From Gordius sp. MW1 (taxonomy: Eukaryota > Nematomorpha > Gordioida > Gordea > Gordiidae), in contig OZ038527.1 in assembly GCA_964036665.1 (NCBI GenBank), forward strand, positions 21,795,901-21,859,900: 64,000 nt of DNA. Direction: 5' to 3'. The notes beneath the pieces are model-generated. The model did not search any database. It was given only the letters and a program-made list of their open reading frames with translations, and was not told the DNA's origin. A program made the translations under genes and the position numbers. Below, piece after piece: positions 23,901 to 32,735 of this stretch (its first letter is position 1; each line of letters starts with the position of its first letter).

Positions 23901-26900
23901 AGGCGCCAGGAATTATTAAAGATGCTTTTAACTAGCAAAATCAAATCAACTTTTGAAATATAGCATGACAACAATATCGATCAACATAAATTTCTAAAAC
24001 CAATATTGTAAAATCCACATAAAAATGAGCTATGGCGTGTGAAACCTTCTTTCATTCTCATGACTCGGGAGCTATCAGAATGAGCGCTAATAAAATAGCC
24101 GCCAGATTCCTTGTCCCAAAAAAGGTCATTTTGCGTATCCTGTAATTCTCGCGCCCAAATTAGCCATTTTTCCTCGTGGCCAACCTCGTATAAATCTAGC
24201 ATGGCTTGCACCAAGAATGCGTAATCGTCTACAAACCCTGCTATCGGTTTCTTCCTTCAAAAATTAACAAAATAATGATTTTCTATCAAAATAAAGTAAT
24301 AATAAACAAATAACAAATTTAACAATTTGTACATAAAAAATTAAAAATAAAGTATTTATAATTTGTAAAATTAAATTATGTGAGCTGAAAGTATGATTTT
24401 ATGGGCACAAATTCGTGTTTAGGCTTATAATTAATAAACTTTCACACGTGTCAGCAATCAAAATTTTGTTAACAGAAAAAAACTTGGTTAAAAAAATAGC
24501 TTTAACTTAAAAGTTGCATGGCAATTAATTAAAATTAAGAAAAAATTTACAAAGTTTCTTCTTAACAAGGAACATAATAAATTTACAGTTAAGTATATTT
24601 AGCACCCTTCAAAATTTTTAAAATCATAATTTCAAAATATAGCGTAGTAGTATAAGTGGCAGTAAAATTTACAATTGTTCAATCTGATGTGCTTTAGCAT
24701 CGTAATATACGCTTCTAAGTAACTGCCCGTCCACACACATGTTATCTTTTACAAACTGGGCGCTCCGTTCTGCAAGTTCCATATAATCTTGGTTGTCGAG
24801 GTAAAGGGAAGCGTGTACCAGAGCTGATATCATTAAACCTAGTGGATGTGAATAATTTGACATTTATTAATACTATAGTGTTGGCCCACAAACTATGACC
24901 CCCCCTCCATGATTATATTTTGCATAATAGCTATATACTATCACAAAAAAGTTTTTAAATTTTATAAAACTCATAGGTCGAACGATTTGCTATCGCTAAT
25001 TTTAGATTATCTTAATTGCGAAATTTAATTTCAAATCTTTCTTGGATTCCTGGCCTCTTTTAAAAGAGGAATAGGAAGACATATTACTCATATAATGTTT
25101 TTTAAATTATTATTATATAATTGTAGTATTTAATATTATGTTTAGATATATATCAATAAATTAACTTTATCTCTCAAAATTTATTAGATATGTAAATATA
25201 ATTAAATTGTGTAAAATAAAATATTTTCTTAAAATGGGGGAGAGGTATACTTTTATTAATTTTTTATAAACAACAACTTTAAACTGGCAGTTTACAAAGT
25301 GCCAAGACAAATTATTATTTAAGTAGCTGTTAATTTTGCAAAAGTTTGTAAGTTAAAAACTTATAGACCTGCGAGATATAATTTCGATGATATATCGAAT
25401 TTTAAAACCAATGACCTATAGATTGCATAACAATTAATAAAACATCCTTGAAATTCAAATTTTAAGCCTTACAACAAAGTTATCTTCTAAGTAGTCCATG
25501 TCTTTGTCTACGACAAAAGTAAGTGTAATGTACTCATATTGTGTTGATTGAACTGTAATTGATTTATTGTAAATGTTTGTTATGGTCTCGAAATGATGTG
25601 TATTCGATTAGCAAGGTTAACCAATAAACTATTACCTATATATACAAGCTTCTGTACTTAACATTTATTGTTATTATGCCCAGTGAATATTGGGACAATC
25701 GCTATATTTATTGCGACACCAACATTATAAACCATAAATTGCATAGCAATTAATAAAAAAAAATAAAACTATATGATTCAAACTACGCTAACTAACCATT
25801 CCAACAAGCCAATATCTTGTCATCCCGGCCGGGTCTGGGCCTTTTATTGCGTTCGGCTAACAATTTAACTTTGCAACCTTCAATCCATTGCGTAAATTCG
25901 TCATGGGGCGCTCCATACTTATCAGCTAACGCTTTTAGTTCCTCGTGTAAAGCTAATACATTCTTGCCATCCAATTCGTGGTGAGGATCCTAAGCAATAT
26001 ATAACGAACGTATACTCCTACGTAAGTGCTCAATGAAAAACGTTAGTCAATTTTAATGCTCGTTAGTGTAATATAATTCTCTTTAGGAAAAGTTTCATTT
26101 ACTTCAGCGAAAAAATTTCTCTTAGTTATTAAGCAAATTAAAAATGCTATTTTTTATATTTCAATAGATAAATTTATAATAGCCGGTTAGACAAGCGCTC
26201 TTAATAAATTTAAAGTAATTTAGATAAGATGCTCAAAACTAAAAATACCTGAGGACAAGTCTCTGTACAATAAAATTAAAATGAATAAAAAAGTTTTGAT
26301 ACATTTTACCGATTATCATTTACAAAATCAAATATTTAAGATTTCGTTATCATTCAAAGGTGAAAATATGTTGTAAGTTGTACAATAATATATATATATA
26401 GTTTTTTAATCTTATGATTTTGATTATACCACGATGCATAATTTCGTTTAAAGTCGCGGCATTTCACAGCCATGACTTGGCTTACAGGACTTTAAGTTTT
26501 TTGAAGAAATTTTCTCGTTAAAAGTGCAAAAATCAATCAAATTTCATTGCAAAGTTTTTGTTATTCATCACAAAATGTAGATTGAAAGATTTAAATTAAA
26601 ACCTGCCTAGACAAGCTCAATTCGTTATTTCCTTAATAAACAAATGAATAAACTAATCATAGGCGTAACTAGGATTTCCTTAAAGGGGGGGGGGGGGGGG
26701 TATTAAAATTTTCAAGGTGAAATTTTTTCAGTAACTATTTTTTTGGATAAAAATGTTTTTTTCCCTAAAAGTTTAAAGTGACAATAGCGTAAAAATAATA
26801 AAATTAATACTAAAAGTAAAATTCCAACAAATATTTATTTTTATATACAATATATACAATATAAAAATTATATGAATTGGAAATCATGGGAGGGGTTCTA

Positions 26901-29900
26901 ACCCGAAAACCACCCACCCCCCCATACGCCAATGATACTAATCATCTAAACAACCATAAATTAAGCATATACATAGGCAGAGTCCACATTCCCATCTGGC
27001 TTGATTCCGTAACAAGAAGCAAAAAGGTCAGCCGAGGTACCCACATTCTTGTTGATAAGAGAAGCGGGCAATTGAATGCTTGCCAAAATTTGCTTTATTT
27101 CTACACAAGTCCAAACGTAAAAAGCTCCTTCCTTTTTATGCTGGGAATCTTTGCTTGGTAACGAATCTGCATCTTCCGCACTGAAAAAACCACCGCCCCC
27201 GTTAGCCTACGTGATTGAATTAGTTAATTTTTGCGTGTAAAAATTGTTATTTTCTTGAAAACGATCAAAACTAACGCGAACCATAATAAAAAAATTGAAG
27301 GACTTATTTTAAAATAAGAGTTTTTTGCTGATAACTAAAATATATATTGTATTGTATGGTAAGGTATTGACAGTGAAGAAAAGGGATGGCGGAATGCTGA
27401 ATTGTTTCCAATTTGCTTTTTTGCTATTAGTCTTAATGTAGTCATATGCCTAAAAAAATGTAAAGTATTTAGACGAGCCGGAATTAAGATATTAAGTATA
27501 GAAGCTCCTAGCAAAATCAGGCTTGCAAATATGGTTTTATACTTTTAAACCTAATACTTCATATATAACTAAAAGCAAAAAATTATTGGTCAACATTTAA
27601 AATAGTAAAAGCTATTAAAAATTTAATGAATAGTTCGTTATAACACCTCGTAAGTCAGATACTACTTGAAATTAAAAATAATATTTGCATGGGTGTGGCT
27701 AGGATTGGAACTAGAGGGGGGGGGGCAATAATGATTTAAGGAGGGGCAAAATAGTTATTTTTTGAAATTTAAGTTATAATTATATTAACTTTTGAAGAAT
27801 TTCTCACTTTAGAGGGGGGACAGCCACCCCTCCCTGCCACCCCCTTGGCTACCATAAAGATTTGCGTTATCTAATTGAGTAATCCATTTTAAGTGTAAGA
27901 GTAAAATAAAAAACCTTGTTAGCCATATCTGTTTTGAGGTAGGATATAACCCGATGGGCCACATCTCCTAGCCATGCATCGCCGGTTTCATTGAAGGCAC
28001 GCGCGTAGGCTGTCACTAGTTGGGCTTGGTCGTAAAGCATTTTTTCGAAATGGGGTAAAAACCAATGCCCGTCCACTGAGTATCGATGAAAACCCTGGGC
28101 ACATTTAAATAACATTTTAAACTTGCAAAATATAAGACATCTTATATAGCCTAATAGGAGAAAGCCGTTCTCCGAAATTCGATGATTATAATTCCTATAT
28201 AATTGTTTTACTTAAAAGTAATAATTCCCACTTTCTACAAATTTACAACTATTTTACGATTGGAAAGAGTTTTTATTATAACTAAGACTACACTAAGTAA
28301 AGGTTTAACTAAATACATGATCTAGGTTATTAGTTTATTTCATACATTTACAATCAAATGAACAAATTAGCTAAGATGGGAATGAAATATTCGCCCATAT
28401 TTTGTAGCAGTTAGTTTGTAGTGCTAGTGAGACTTGTTTTCTATACAAATTGGCCCGTTTAAACATTGCTATAAGTTAGCTTTTTGGTTTTGATAATATT
28501 TCAAAACATCATTTATTTATAATTTTCTTTAAAACACGTCAAAAAGGTGTCGTATTTGCAGAAACATGCCAAATTATAATTTTGCGATAACCAGCTTATC
28601 TTAAAAACTAATAGGTTTTCATTTTGGGGGTTAATTACATTGCCGATCTGGTCGTAGACTCCGCCTAAAGACATCTTTTTCAGCGTTATACTTATCATGT
28701 CGAGGGCTCTATCACCTTTATCGTTACCCTTGTGAAATTTGTGGTAAGCAAAGAGGAAATCCATTATAACTAAAATACATACAACAAATATATACATAAA
28801 TTGTGCAAATTATAGTGAAATAATTATTACATTACACCCCCCCCCCCTCTAAAAACCCCCAAACCCAACCCGGACGGGTTGAACATTTAAAAATGTCTTG
28901 GGATTGAGGTTGAAAATTTTAAAATGCTTTCGAGTCGGATCGGGTTCGTAAAAAATGTAAAAAAATTTCGGGTCGGGTTCGGGGTGAAAAAAGTTACTTT
29001 GCAGATCTCTAACCCCCCCCCCCGCTTCTTACCAAACTATGAATACATTAATGAGAGTCGCCTGGCACTGTGAAAAATCGAGCTTCAGTAAAGAGTTAAA
29101 GTCTTTAATTTCAAGCTATTTTAAATTGTCTCATCCAACCTGTAGTTACCGGATCTTTAATATGAAACCAAAATTCGACCATTATTGGTCCTTAGGGGTT
29201 GGTATATCTAGTAAGGATCCAAATACATCATTGGCGCTATTGCCTTTTTGCCTCATCTATAAAAATTTATTTTGAAGGCAATACAAGTCTAAACGAAATG
29301 TGGTATTGTAGCATTCAACATGTCCTTTTACCACGGTAAAATTATGAATTGCGACCTGCATCTATTTTTTGGTACCAAAATGGCTATAGAATCGCATTAA
29401 ATGCTTATCCTCTTGATAAATCATAGGGTTTATTTAAAAATCCAAAAGGTGAGATTATGACGCGAGAGACGAAGATTGTGGAACAGCAATTTTCTAAAGC
29501 GACAACGACCCGCGGATCTATTAAAGATGGCACGAGAAGCTGTTTCCATGTGTTTGTAAGCCCTTGTTTAGAAATCCAGAAGTGAGAAATTGGTTTCGAC
29601 AAAAAGGAAAATCATCCAGGAACAAATGAAACTCATTTTTCCATTAAATTTTGACTGGTTATTAATCACGAATACCATTTTCAAATTCCAAGCATACAAA
29701 ATCATGGGCAACTACAAGCAAATGACATCGACTCGGCCAAATCTCTGTAAATAAAATACAATGCTCGGTGTTTAATGGGCTCCAATCTTAGCTAAGCCCA
29801 TGTGTATTTATATTTACTATGCAAAATCCCAGCTTCTCTTACATACCAAGGTGTACCATAATTCAACGTGCTTTTGTCGACATTTTCAATGTGCGTGAAT

Positions 29901-32347
29901 CACGTGTAAACACGACCCCTTAAAAATATTGAACAAAACCTAAAAGTTATAAATCTTATATACCAAACTGCACATAGCAATTAGTATTTCAAACAAGGTT
30001 TTCGTGTGCAACTCTCGATGCCAATTGGAAAACTTTGGGAAAGTCAACCATAATCGAACTCTGCAATATTTAATATGACAAACTTCGTGCTAGCATAAAT
30101 TTACAGGTGTATACTTTCTTATTTTTGATGGACCGTCGCTTATCTGTTACACTTCCTGAAATTCTATTTTAAGCTTCTGACAATAAAATCTTGCCCGAAA
30201 ATTTTTTTCCCTAGTTGTTTCCTTATGTTCTAGTAAACTAATATAAAACACCTGTTTCTGTTTTTAGTGCTCTCACACTAGGGTTAACAATTTTCCTCTC
30301 TTTTAACGCCTTTGTAAGAAATTCCTTCGTAATCGTTTAAATTTTCATCGATATTATTAGTGTTATATACTAAATTAATAAAGTTATGTCATTGAGGGTG
30401 TACAAATGATTAAGTAGAAAATTTAACTAAAACTGAGGGAAAAAAAGAGATCGAAAAATTGAAAGTTATAGGACCGCTCGTGGTATACAGGATAGAAAAC
30501 GAAGTTTTTGCATATATTTGTCAACAAGAAAAACATTGAATTTTGTCTAATAGATTTTACATATAAATCATAGAAAGTCGAAAAACTTTTGGCGATACAA
30601 TAGCCTTTTATACTCACCCTATCCTCCATTATAATATTAATTTTTTTATCCAAGTATGTTACGGCTTAATAAAATTCCAACTTAAAGTTTGAGTTTATTT
30701 ATATTCTAGGTTTCTATTAAATACGTTCTAATCCGATTTATGTATGTTTTGTGATATAGAGACAATTTGCATATAATTCCCTAACTAAGTAATAATTTTT
30801 ATTATTTTTATGTATTTTTTTAAATTTAAAATTTTAAAAATTAACAAAAAAAAATATTTAATAAACCTGGTTGTGGAAATTTGGGTGCTCTAGAAAATCC
30901 CCCGTTGGTGGGATCAAACCTGCGACAATATTGTTCAAAACATTTTTCCATGACCTTAACTACATCCGGAAGTTTAGAGCTTTGCAATTCTTGAGCCCGA
31001 CTTATAGATGAGATATCAGAAGAAACGGATTGTTTAATAGCTTTCATAAAATTTTCTGATGAATCCCTCATCTCTACCATACTGTGTTTCCACTTAAAAG
31101 AATAACATTCGCAAATTGCATGAAACAGTTTAATAAATTGATTACTTATGCATTCATAAAAAGATTTAAAATTAAAAAGCATAAGAGGTGTTCTAAATGT
31201 TAAATAATTTTGCATACAATTATGAGTATTTAAGATTAAAATTCAACTCATAACATTTTCATTTGTTATATATATATATTTAAATGTTGAGCACATTGAG
31301 TTATACCTTGTCTGCTATACGTTCTAAGATGGTTTTAAATCCTATTTGATGACCCTTCTCTTCTGGCGGAAAATAAGTTCCTCCAAAGATAGGTTTTAAG
31401 TCAGGTGTTAACCAAACACTCATAGGCCAACCCCCCCCACCAGTGGTGGCCTAAACAATACTATGTAATGCTTTTCAATAACATACAATTTGCTGATAAA
31501 AATTGATATGAAATAGAAAGAATTCAGTAAATACATGCAATAACCACATATTTAAATTATAAGAATAGTTTATTTCTCAAATCGTTATCAATTACTAAAG
31601 TGAAATAGATAACATGCACAATATCTTTAACTAACCTGTACAAATGTCATATACAGTTTATCAACATCAGGGCGTTCTTCTCGATCAACTTTTATGTTAA
31701 TAAAATTTTTATTCATAATCTTTGCCACTTCCTCATTTTCAAATGATTCTTTTTCCATTACATGACACCAATGACATGTTGAATAACCAACTAAATATAA
31801 TACATAAAACTATTTGTAAAGTATATTGCGAGGGTCTATAGAATCTTATATAACAAAGTCATATTTAGAATATCCTAATAAATTAATTTAGCAGATTAAC
31901 TATAATAAGCATCCATAATATTTTAAAATTAAAGGAATAAACCAAGTTTATCCAAAATAATAATTTCTACATTAAAACTGGTTTTTGATTAAAGTTTTAA
32001 ATAACTCCAAAAAACATATTTAATTATACTTGCTCTTGCCCAAAAGTACTATAAAAATAAGCTTTGGTTTAGGAAAAAAATATTGTAAATTTTTATAATT
32101 TATATGAAAAAGAACATTTTATACAAATTAATTAAAATTATCTACAAAGCATAAGAAAAACTTTTATCCTACCAGATAAAAATATAAGTTTGTTATGGCT
32201 TTTTGCTAATTTAAATGCCTCTTCACCCCATGGATGCCTACAAATCTAATAGTTTTCCAAGTCTAAAATTTACCAATCAACAGGGTTGCTGGCGTGTTGC
32301 AATAAGTATGGACTTTTTTCACTAATTAGGGCATTACTATGAGTCAT
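11976..32347 (-). CDS. SPATA20 / YyaL-family protein, 14 exons, complete (741 aa)
   Basis: Spliced minus-strand gene. Exons: 32274-32347, 32173-32237, 31636-31790, 31307-31450, 30867-31092, 28639-28769, 27915-28094, 26973-27206, 25797-25989, 24673-24838, 24046-24254, 16374-16573, 12152-12274, 11976-12101. All introns are GT-AG, every junction keeps frame, and the total is 2226 nt including TAG. Translation starts [20 protein letters not shown], the usual family start. The N-terminal thioredoxin-like domain has CHWC at residues 52-55, then [20 protein letters not shown] and [15 protein letters not shown]. The C-terminal region, of the six-hairpin glycosidase / epimerase-like fold, shows [38 protein letters not shown] and [11 protein letters not shown]. 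The length fits the family (human about 786). The biochemical role is not firmly known; vertebrate SPATA20 is sperm-associated. Intron 1 is only 36 bp, while the intron 16574-24045 is 7.5 kb because it holds a gypsy element. Confidence 0.93.
12625..12902. repeat. Foldback element with TAGACTAATAGACTG ends
   Basis: Lies in the SPATA20 intron 12275-16373. The left end CGTAGACTAATAGACTG and the right end CAGTCTATTAGTCTATG are inverted copies. Inside, GTTGCCAAAAACGACCGCC pairs roughly with GGCTGCCAAAATGTGGAAC. The ends are related to those of the larger element at 32736-34370. I see no clear target duplication. Confidence 0.6.
13323..13480. repeat. GC-rich array of short hairpins
   Basis: At least five units of about 25-35 bp, each a perfect or near-perfect hairpin of the form GGGGGC-(TTC / TCC / TCT)-GCCCCC joined by A/C-rich links, preceded by a smaller hairpin (CGCCCTTCGGGCG). 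It lies in an intron of an otherwise AT-rich locus, followed by a G-rich tract (13480-13510). Long minus-strand open frames across it are by-products of the repeat. Confidence 0.8.
15080..15870. repeat. Minisatellite, about 7 units of 98-130 bp
   Basis: The unit is recognised by CATTTTGGCCAATGGTCATT, then a TCAGCA-containing stretch, a GTCATAATAG-like stretch and an A-rich GAAAAAA tail. Unit phases start at 15173, 15283, 15381, 15504, 15634 and 15763, with an extra partial unit before. The units differ in length (110, 98, 123, 130, 129 bp). The last four share an extra segment containing CATTGGTAGTAACAGGAACA, so the array grew in two stages. The open frames through it are repeat-derived. Located in a SPATA20 intron. 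Confidence 0.9.
15927..15987. repeat. Very short foldback built of a repeated ATTCGG word
   Basis: Reads twice through ACATTCGGTGCG with a 2-bp spacer, then through two inverted copies (CGCACGCCGAATAGCGG, ACGCCGAATAGGCGG). It is therefore a palindrome whose arms are each a short direct repeat. Flanks AAACAAAAC (15918-15926) and AAACAAAAT (15988-15996) match 8 of 9, but they are A-rich, so the duplication is uncertain. It resembles the arms of the 9-bp-duplication elements at 32406, 41829 and 43411, without a core. Confidence 0.45.
16111..16306. repeat. Foldback element, GGCTGGGTTTTG family, copy 3
   Basis: Left end TGTTGTAAAAACGGCTGGG; right arm TTTAGTCGACTAATACC followed by AACAAAATTCGGCCCATTTT and ACAACG. 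More diverged than copies 1 and 2. It sits in a SPATA20 intron, about 65 bp upstream on the map of exon 12. Confidence 0.65.
16862..17739 (+). repeat. 5' long terminal repeat-like direct repeat
   Basis: An 878-bp copy of 22820-23735. A TATA box (TATAAAAG, 17330-17337) lies about two fifths from the right end, suggesting a plus-strand promoter. After it comes TTTCTTTTTCTCCTAAGTAA. The last third, 17389-17678, is an inverted copy of 22513-22802. It begins CTATCCACGTG and ends CTTTACCGG, with no TG/CA dinucleotides. Just after it, TGGTGCCCCGGAAGCG (about 17752-17767) starts with the TGG expected of a primer-binding site, but I cannot name a matching tRNA. Confidence 0.75.
18014..18205 (+). pseudogene. 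Gag C-terminal remnant with CCHC zinc knuckle
   Basis: A short open stretch of 63 codons before TAA contains [14 protein letters not shown] at 18125-18166, a C-x2-C-x4-H-x4-C zinc knuckle as in retrotransposon nucleocapsid regions. It lies between the 5' direct repeat and the protease frame, where gag belongs. An overlapping 74-codon frame (17907-18131) is in a different phase, so gag appears decayed or frameshifted. Confidence 0.55.
18498..19748 (+). CDS. Gypsy protease region with N-terminal extension (416 aa)
   Basis: First long frame of the element. Residues 1-260 match nothing I recognise. Residues 268-350 look like a retropepsin: [17 protein letters not shown], then FDTGSS with DTG at 292-294, and [11 protein letters not shown] as the second conserved strand. 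The protease would cut the Gag-Pol polyprotein. The frame ends at a TAG at 19746-19748. The next codons of gypsy homology (the segment linking protease to RT) continue in another phase just beyond a G5 tract near 19738, so the stop reflects a one-base frameshift rather than a natural end. Start codon choice is tentative. Confidence 0.7.
   Translation: MLKIFLIWIFGIIVKITTNGLRFITVKVNLVRKGRKYKLCDHTENVKLHESLIIKNTLKMGYVIYSEDKYHMIYRKIINRGSEARRRKARGIDVKPLQTSCTGPSLYNTKSIPLMLGRLQINWCNITNFSISELSDHNYLHPYAYVESLTTSSDVNESLFKTGRFEMLIEIKGLKWEIILDTLKLARRVKIENAYAKVNNWISKYRYGGMGRIWMNCNNLLNNEINSKLRKIRDKRMGRYKWKEKFLNCDKKYIVQNNPNREPELNVVNVILGKVPTIEIQLNNGPIAFSFDTGSSVTVISKNDYFASGIEGLYTVSNLEIKVFNNEKVRLVGQCEARVTINHISRNLMLYVSETGTSNIFGWDWIQSFGLEWLKIIRGIPGEFRNFIKVEVVSERGVEDQAQDIWDKFPLMFKGD
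19775..20749 (+). CDS. Gypsy reverse transcriptase region
   Basis: Copies element RNA into DNA. Visible motifs: [30 protein letters not shown] (catalytic Asp of motif A), [13 protein letters not shown] (motif B) and [10 protein letters not shown] with the YMDD active site at residues 161-164, then [10 protein letters not shown] and [14 protein letters not shown] as in the Ty3/gypsy thumb and connection. The homology starts about 25 codons before this ATG in the same phase. The frame breaks at a G9 tract (about 20723-20731) just after VDASQEAVG, the start of RNase H, and ends shortly afterwards. Confidence 0.85.
   Translation: MKFKEGVKPKFCPARRVPYEWRSEIEEELKKWVKEGITKPVVFSYWATPLVPVRKADGKLRLCADFRITLNPNIELVRFPLPRLEEILVKLSGYKVFSKIDFATAYLQLKVSEEMSQSLTINTHLGLFTFLRLPFGLSISAPIFQMAMNSLFQGLEGVFYYMDDLLIAGRSEAEHNFRLLEVLRIIENNGLRVSKEKCIFRVNKISYLGHIIENGTIRPLENKVAALRDIRAPKSKKELQSFLGLINYYHKYIPRFAARARTLYDLIKINTIFKWGEEAEAIFQGLKECVVKAPVLICFNRDKEIHIVVDASQEAVGGGHCYKL
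20734..22218 (+). CDS. Gypsy RNase H and integrase region (494 aa)
   Basis: Begins inside RNase H ([45 protein letters not shown]). The integrase zinc domain follows ([20 protein letters not shown] ... CQSCEAC). The core domain has the three acidic residues in HVDFF, SDGGPAF and SSNGQAERM, so the catalytic triad looks intact. A basic C-terminal region follows, with [19 protein letters not shown]. The frame overlaps the RT frame because of the G9 frameshift. It ends with TAG at 22216-22218, and the same phase stays open beyond it. Confidence 0.85.
   Translation: MLQVIEGMERPVSYFSRKFRDPELRYSVIEKEALAVVYGLVKCREYIVGKHFTLYTDHKPLVSLFRKNNHDLMLSSRLQRWLVVVGAFDMDIAYRKGNRNYLADTLSRMYGEGKTADPETNEIDNSVEGIYNQDDTPCVLHISEGGPVSWNDVKEASTEDVEIKKLRECLQGQAEWPLALIAYQRVKKQLNLVEGGVNKGLRLVIPKGLRQEVLKELHLGHQGIVKMKRWAREYVWWPQITKDIMEVCQSCEACNRIAAMPPKVKGTRWVITHHPWDRIHVDFFECLGKVYFLVVDACTKWVEYERVNGSSTRIVIRVLKGLIAKYGLPKTIVSDGGPAFTSRPFGEFCKSHGMEHIITVPYHPSSNGQAERMVGVVKGWLLKEKGGGSEQWLMKLMYHNAVGKDGKSPSSKFLGRTGRLRLDHLMPEEGRRREGMPLRFKLGDMVWMRMYQGPNKWVKGIIIAVEGGYRLRVAMETGVEVWRHVDQLKKRGGV
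22219..22572 (+). CDS. In-phase extension after integrase with two zinc knuckles
   Basis: Directly after the pol TAG, and in the same phase, about 117 codons stay open. They include [14 protein letters not shown] (C-x2-C-x4-H-x4-C, from 22273) and [15 protein letters not shown] (C-x2-C-x5-H-x4-C), then an Arg/Lys-rich stretch ([20 protein letters not shown]). Zinc knuckles normally sit in Gag, not after integrase. No ATG suits this phase near the start, so expression would need stop readthrough, reinitiation or splicing. It ends in the inverted LTR segment. It may equally be captured gag from another element. Confidence 0.5.
   Translation, partial: GYVLYFTLYIFLSYVDTRCHICERYNHITPECYYYELVRQIGKVCYICNERGTHDWKYCQWNCNENVTGRRIKRRWIRARVAEGEKGRKFKEVSTQTDSLVNCYVSSPGLYGYLYCG
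22513..22802. repeat. Inverted copy of the LTR end
   Basis: 290 bp that are the reverse complement of 17389-17678 and 23385-23674, with about 99 percent identity. It abuts a tRNA-Lys-type primer-binding site at 22803-22820 and then the 3' direct repeat. RNA reading through 22513-23674 could fold into a stem of about 290 bp with a loop of about 580 nt. Confidence 0.85.
22803..22820 (+). promoter_or_regulatory. tRNA-Lys(1,2)-type primer-binding site
   Basis: TGGCGCCCAACGTGGGGC is the complement of the 3' end of tRNA-Lys(CUU), the primer site used by many retroviruses and some LTR elements. Here it does not follow a normal 5' LTR. It sits between the inverted LTR segment (ending at 22802) and the 3' direct repeat (starting at 22820). 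Confidence 0.75.
22820..23735 (+). repeat. 3' long terminal repeat-like direct repeat
   Basis: Copy of 16862-17739. It differs by a 38-bp tandem duplication (around 23013-23090, repeating GTTAAGGATGGGAATGTTTC) and about four base changes. TATA box TATAAAAG at 23326-23333. Its end CTTTACCGG is followed directly by intron DNA. Confidence 0.8.
26660..26936. mobile_element. Diverged CATGGGCGTA-type MITE in SPATA20
   Basis: The 8-bp duplication ACTAATCA occurs at 26652-26659 and 26937-26944. Ends read TAGGCGTAACTAGG and CCCATACGCCAATGAT, variants of the CATGGGCGTAGCCAG family, with a G run near the left end and a C run near the right. Its right end is 36 bp from the donor end of SPATA20 exon 8. 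Confidence 0.7.
27688..27855. mobile_element. CATGGGCGTA-family MITE in SPATA20 intron
   Basis: Starts CATGGGTGTGGCTAGG and ends CTTGGCTACCAT, with GGGGGGCAATAATGATTTA and CAGCCACCCCTCCCTGCC blocks inside. AATATTTG on the left and AAGATTTG on the right match 7 of 8. It lies about 60 bp from SPATA20 exon 7. Confidence 0.65.
28835..29025. repeat. C-run and GGGTCGGGTT-type repeat in SPATA20 intron 5
   Basis: Two C runs frame a GC-rich stretch (AACCCGGACGGGTTGAAC, GAGTCGGATCGGGTTCG, CGGGTCGGGTTCGGGGTG) ending GAAAAAAGTTACTTTGCAGA. The end matches 50884-51033, so these are two copies of one family. The rest of this 2.1-kb intron (29026-30866) shows no recognisable gene; short open frames there match nothing I know. 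Confidence 0.55.
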
Positions 32348-32405
32348 ATTTCGGACTTTAATTTTATAAAATATGTATCGGTTAACTCGCTTAAATGTTG
32401 GCCAT

Positions 32406-32658
32406 GTCTTGGGTTCAAAATGTCACAGTCCAAAATGTCACACGAATATCACGAAAAATTAAATCTCAAATGGGGAGGGAATTTGATGTACATCTAATCC
32501 TAACCCAACCCCTAACCTAAAACGCTGACCTAAAACACTACCCAATGGAAATTATGCGCTTGCGCAATGAGTAATTGCGAATCTCACGATCGTGAGATTC
32601 GCGAATCTCACGATGTGGCTTTGTTACATTTTGGACTGTGACATTTTGAAACGATACC
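32406..32658. mobile_element. 9-bp-duplication (Mutator-like?) foldback just upstream of SPATA20
   Basis: Perfect 9-bp duplications GTTGGCCAT at 32397-32405 and 32659-32667. The terminal inverted repeats contain the word AAAATGTCACA twice with spacer GTCC, mirrored on the right with one mismatch. The core carries telomere-like CTAACC words and is about 88 percent similar over some 85 bp to the core of 41829-42070. A perfect 26-bp palindrome lies at 32577-32602. The element ends 58 bp from the SPATA20 start codon, so it occupies the presumed promoter or 5'UTR. Confidence 0.75.
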
Positions 32659-32735
32659 GTTGGCCATATCATTAAAACAGCTGTCTTTAGCACATTAGCT
32701 TTATAACTTTTTTTCTTAATAGGTCTAGGTTACAG

